A stretch of 64,000 bases of DNA. It comes from Gammaproteobacteria bacterium MFB021 (GTDB lineage: Bacteria; Pseudomonadota; Gammaproteobacteria; Pseudomonadales; Halomonadaceae). The stretch is taken from NCBI GenBank assembly GCA_000737985.1, contig JNVT01000078.1, forward strand, positions 62,001-126,000, given 5' to 3'. A program made the translations under genes and the position numbers. Positions 63,857 to 64,000 of the stretch are shown one piece after another (position 1 is the first letter of the stretch; each line of letters opens with the position of its first letter). The notes under the pieces were generated by a model that ran no database searches, was not told the DNA's origin, and saw nothing but the letters and a program-made list of their open reading frames with translations.

Positions 63857-64000
63857 TCACGCCCCACAACCACGCCACATCAGGGTGACCCGCTCGCCGC
63901 GGTAGTCGAGTTCTTCCTGCGTCTGCCAGCCCAGGCGGGCATAGAGCGCCTGCTGGTCGGGCGTATACAGATAGCAGCCGGGGCAGCCGCCCACGCGCGC
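63857..64000 (-). CDS. GNAT-family N-acetyltransferase (5' partial)
   Basis: The last 47 residues of a protein whose start lies beyond the window. LYTPDQQALYARLGWQ is the usual end of a GNAT fold (acetyl-CoA loop then a final strand), followed by EELDYRGERVTLM. It is convergent with frcA. The substrate is unknown. Confidence 0.75.
   Translation of the reverse strand, partial: ARVGGCPGCYLYTPDQQALYARLGWQTQEELDYRGERVTLMWRGCGA

Overview
The window is GC-rich DNA packed with genes. The gene families suggest a Halomonadaceae-type gammaproteobacterium (Halomonas or a relative such as Salinicola): a BCCT osmolyte transporter, a NasR/NasA/NirBD nitrate system, a Smo-type polyol ABC system, MatAB/MadLM malonate use and Bug/TctAB tripartite transporters. 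This placement is inference; no rRNA, tRNA, CRISPR array, insertion sequence or prophage was seen.

Layout. 1-4660: end of iolC, then iolD and iolE (inositol catabolism). 4851-7212: EAL and PAS-GGDEF cyclic-di-GMP proteins. 7267-12684: malonate use (madM, madL, matB, matA) with divergent GntR regulator matR and a palindromic operator candidate between them. 12709-14848: a small membrane protein and a BCCT transporter. 15084-19622: a compact operon of thermostable-hemolysin-family protein, AMP-ligase, heme-oxygenase-like di-iron protein, SDR and TPR protein, probably an uncharacterised lipid-derived pathway. 20050-28470: LLM flavin enzyme, GntR regulator, TctCBA transporter, RraA-like aldolase, FMN hydroxyacid oxidase and D-2-hydroxyacid dehydrogenase. 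28555-43145: one long minus-strand polyol block (SorC regulator, SmoEFGK transporter, HAD phosphatase, SDR polyol dehydrogenase, PfkB kinase, GatZ, FrcK-like kinase, mannitol dehydrogenase, xylulokinase) followed by transaldolase. 43239-46913: two-component system with two PepSY-type proteins. 47144-60402: nitrate/nitrite assimilation (nasR, narK, cobA, nasA, FAD reductase, nirB, nirD, FNT channel, cyanase). 60640-63737: FrcBCA-type sugar ABC transporter; 63857-64000: end of a GNAT gene.

Three signals go beyond ordinary gene content. (1) All three nitrate transcription units (narK, nasA, and the FAD reductase-nirBD unit) carry the same leader: two hairpins with A1/G4 hexaloops, the second sharing sequence with an intrinsic terminator. 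This is what an ANTAR antiterminator such as the adjacent NasR should bind. Each has a sigma-54-like promoter, and an inverted GGTGCA-N14-TGCACC site lies upstream. (2) Three intergenic elements of about 145 bp share an internal layout; each has matching terminal inverted repeats although the repeat sequence differs between elements, so the terminal stem covaries. (3) Short imperfect tandem repeats (periods about 9-33 bp) recur at gene ends, some duplicating a start codon region, a stop codon or an N-terminal cysteine.
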